This document shows, piece after piece, positions 62,956-64,000 of a stretch of DNA of 64,000 nt (its first letter is position 1; every line of letters begins with the position of its first letter). The DNA lies in the NCBI RefSeq assembly GCF_048128805.1, contig NC_136004.1, forward strand, positions 21,835,784 to 21,899,783, read 5' to 3'. The DNA comes from Centroberyx gerrardi. Lineage: Eukaryota; Chordata; Actinopteri; Beryciformes; Berycidae. The notes below the pieces were generated by a model. The model was given only the letters and a program-made list of their open reading frames with translations. It was not told the origin of the DNA and did no database searches. The translations under genes were made by a program, and so were the position numbers.

Positions 62956-64000
62956 ATGATTTACATCTGCCCTCAGCCAAGACACAGAGAGGTCAAATCC
63001 CTCTCTCTGATCTTTGGAGAAATATACAACTTGTCTCCATTGGAGCGATTGGACCCAAAATAGCGCACCGTAATATATTGTGCTGTATTGGATCTCCTTT
63101 GAGGGGAGAGACAGATGAGAAGAAGAGCCTCTTTGTTAAATATTTTTTGATTACAGCAGCGGAGGAATCTGCAGTTCAACCTGTAGTTTTCTATTAGCCG
63201 GGCGTGACGTATGAAAAAAATCCTGAAAATAAACTACGGCATCTATTACCATCAAACAAGGAAACATTGTGCCTTTCTCACACACAACTCTCTCACACTC
63301 ACTCCGTCCCTCCCTCTCTTTTTTTTCTCCAGTTCATCGGTATGCAGGCAGTGTGGCAGTATACTGTGGGCAGACTGGGCTGTGCTGCTCCCCTCTACAT
63401 GTCTGCTAAATGACAGTAATTATTTTCCTGGGCTGCAGGCGACTCATGCATGTTTTATTTCCACCTCCACCTCCCCCATCTGCCTGCCTGCATGGCCATG
63501 CATGGCACATTGTGGTGGAATGAAAAAAAAAAAAAAAAAAAGCCCAGAACATTTTATTTCTCTCCATACCTTGCTATGGGTCCCTACTGGGTTCTCCACC
63601 CCCGGTTCCTTTTACTGAGGAGGGGCCCAGTCTTTTACTCCTATAGCACCAGGGGGATTTTTACAGGAACTGACAGATGCTGTTAGGCTGGTCTCATGAT
63701 GGTCTAGACGGAGATAAAGACACCTAATGGTGGTTCACGTACACTGGCTGCTGTTGTAAGCGTTTTGCCACAAAATGGCTGCCGTGCTTCATTCAGGTAT
63801 AGGTGCCACTTGGTGTTAGGGGTGACATCCATCAGTGCGGGTTCTCTTGATTTCCCCCAATATTCAGTCCATGATGGATGCGGGATGAGGCTTTTGAAAC
63901 AGCATGACTTACCAAACAGCGTAGCCACTGCTAGTGTGAATTCAACGCATCATCCCAACAGATCCAGAGCAGTTCACTGTGGCTGAAACAATAGAAAACC
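59691..64000. other. terminal region without recognised gene
   Basis: It holds GGA-rich DNA near 60650-60770, a TG run at about 61121-61147, a diverged local duplication (61137-61230 and 61627-61703), a GA run at about 62921-62955 and an A-run at about 63522-63541. Open frames here are simple-repeat translations or random. Confidence 0.65.
61137..61703 (+). repeat. diverged local duplication, about 75-90 bp units
   Basis: gtgtcatccag followed by tactgccccc / cactaccccc, ctctg, ctgtatt, atacagcac and ctc/ttc-gtaag text occurs in the same order at 61143-61230 and 61630-61703, about 490 bp apart. Weaker similarity may extend further downstream in both copies. Confidence 0.6.

Overview
This window is vertebrate nuclear DNA, almost certainly from a teleost fish and probably a percomorph (inference). 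Genes are split by GT-AG introns, dinucleotide microsatellites are extremely dense, tRNA-derived SINEs and short foldback DNA elements lie in introns, and every confident gene is a recognisable vertebrate orthologue. There is no prokaryotic, organellar or viral architecture, no operon and no CRISPR array.

Layout from left to right. (1) 1-5537: the first coding exon of dock8 on the minus strand (17 codons plus 2 bases), followed leftward by its first intron, which runs off the window. (2) 5538-7430: a divergent promoter region between dock8 and zng1, holding (CT)n/(GA)n tracts, a G-run, a degraded ~100-111-bp tandem repeat and a probable non-coding first exon of zng1. (3) 7431-19012: zng1 (cbwd), 15 coding exons on the plus strand, 370 codons. 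(4) 22029-23093: an intronless forkhead gene of the FoxD4/FoxD5 type with its own TATA box and poly(A) signal. (5) 25951-51782: pgm5, 11 coding exons on the plus strand, 567 codons, with introns full of microsatellites and MITE-like elements. (6) 54840-56030: tmem252 on the minus strand, two coding exons, 176 codons, convergent with pgm5. (7) 56031-64000: repeat-rich DNA with no gene I can support.

The genes have no obvious common pathway: an actin-regulatory GEF, a zinc metallochaperone GTPase, a neural-ectoderm transcription factor, a cell-adhesion phosphoglucomutase paralogue and a small PPxY membrane protein. What links them is synteny. Human chromosome 9 carries DOCK8-CBWD1-FOXD4 at 9p24.3 and CBWD/FOXD4L copies beside PGM5-TMEM252 at 9q21. 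The fish window has the whole set once and in one line, which fits an ancestral order that was later split and duplicated in primates.

I translated all coding exons by hand across their splice junctions. Every phase closes and both multi-exon plus-strand genes give full-length proteins. I did not find an undescribed molecular system. The most interesting non-genic signals are a perfect 18-bp hairpin in pgm5 intron 6, two adjacent foldback elements in pgm5 intron 5, a TIR element with a 3-bp target duplication in intron 6, and (TG)n or (TCTTC)n repeats placed at or next to three 3' splice sites.
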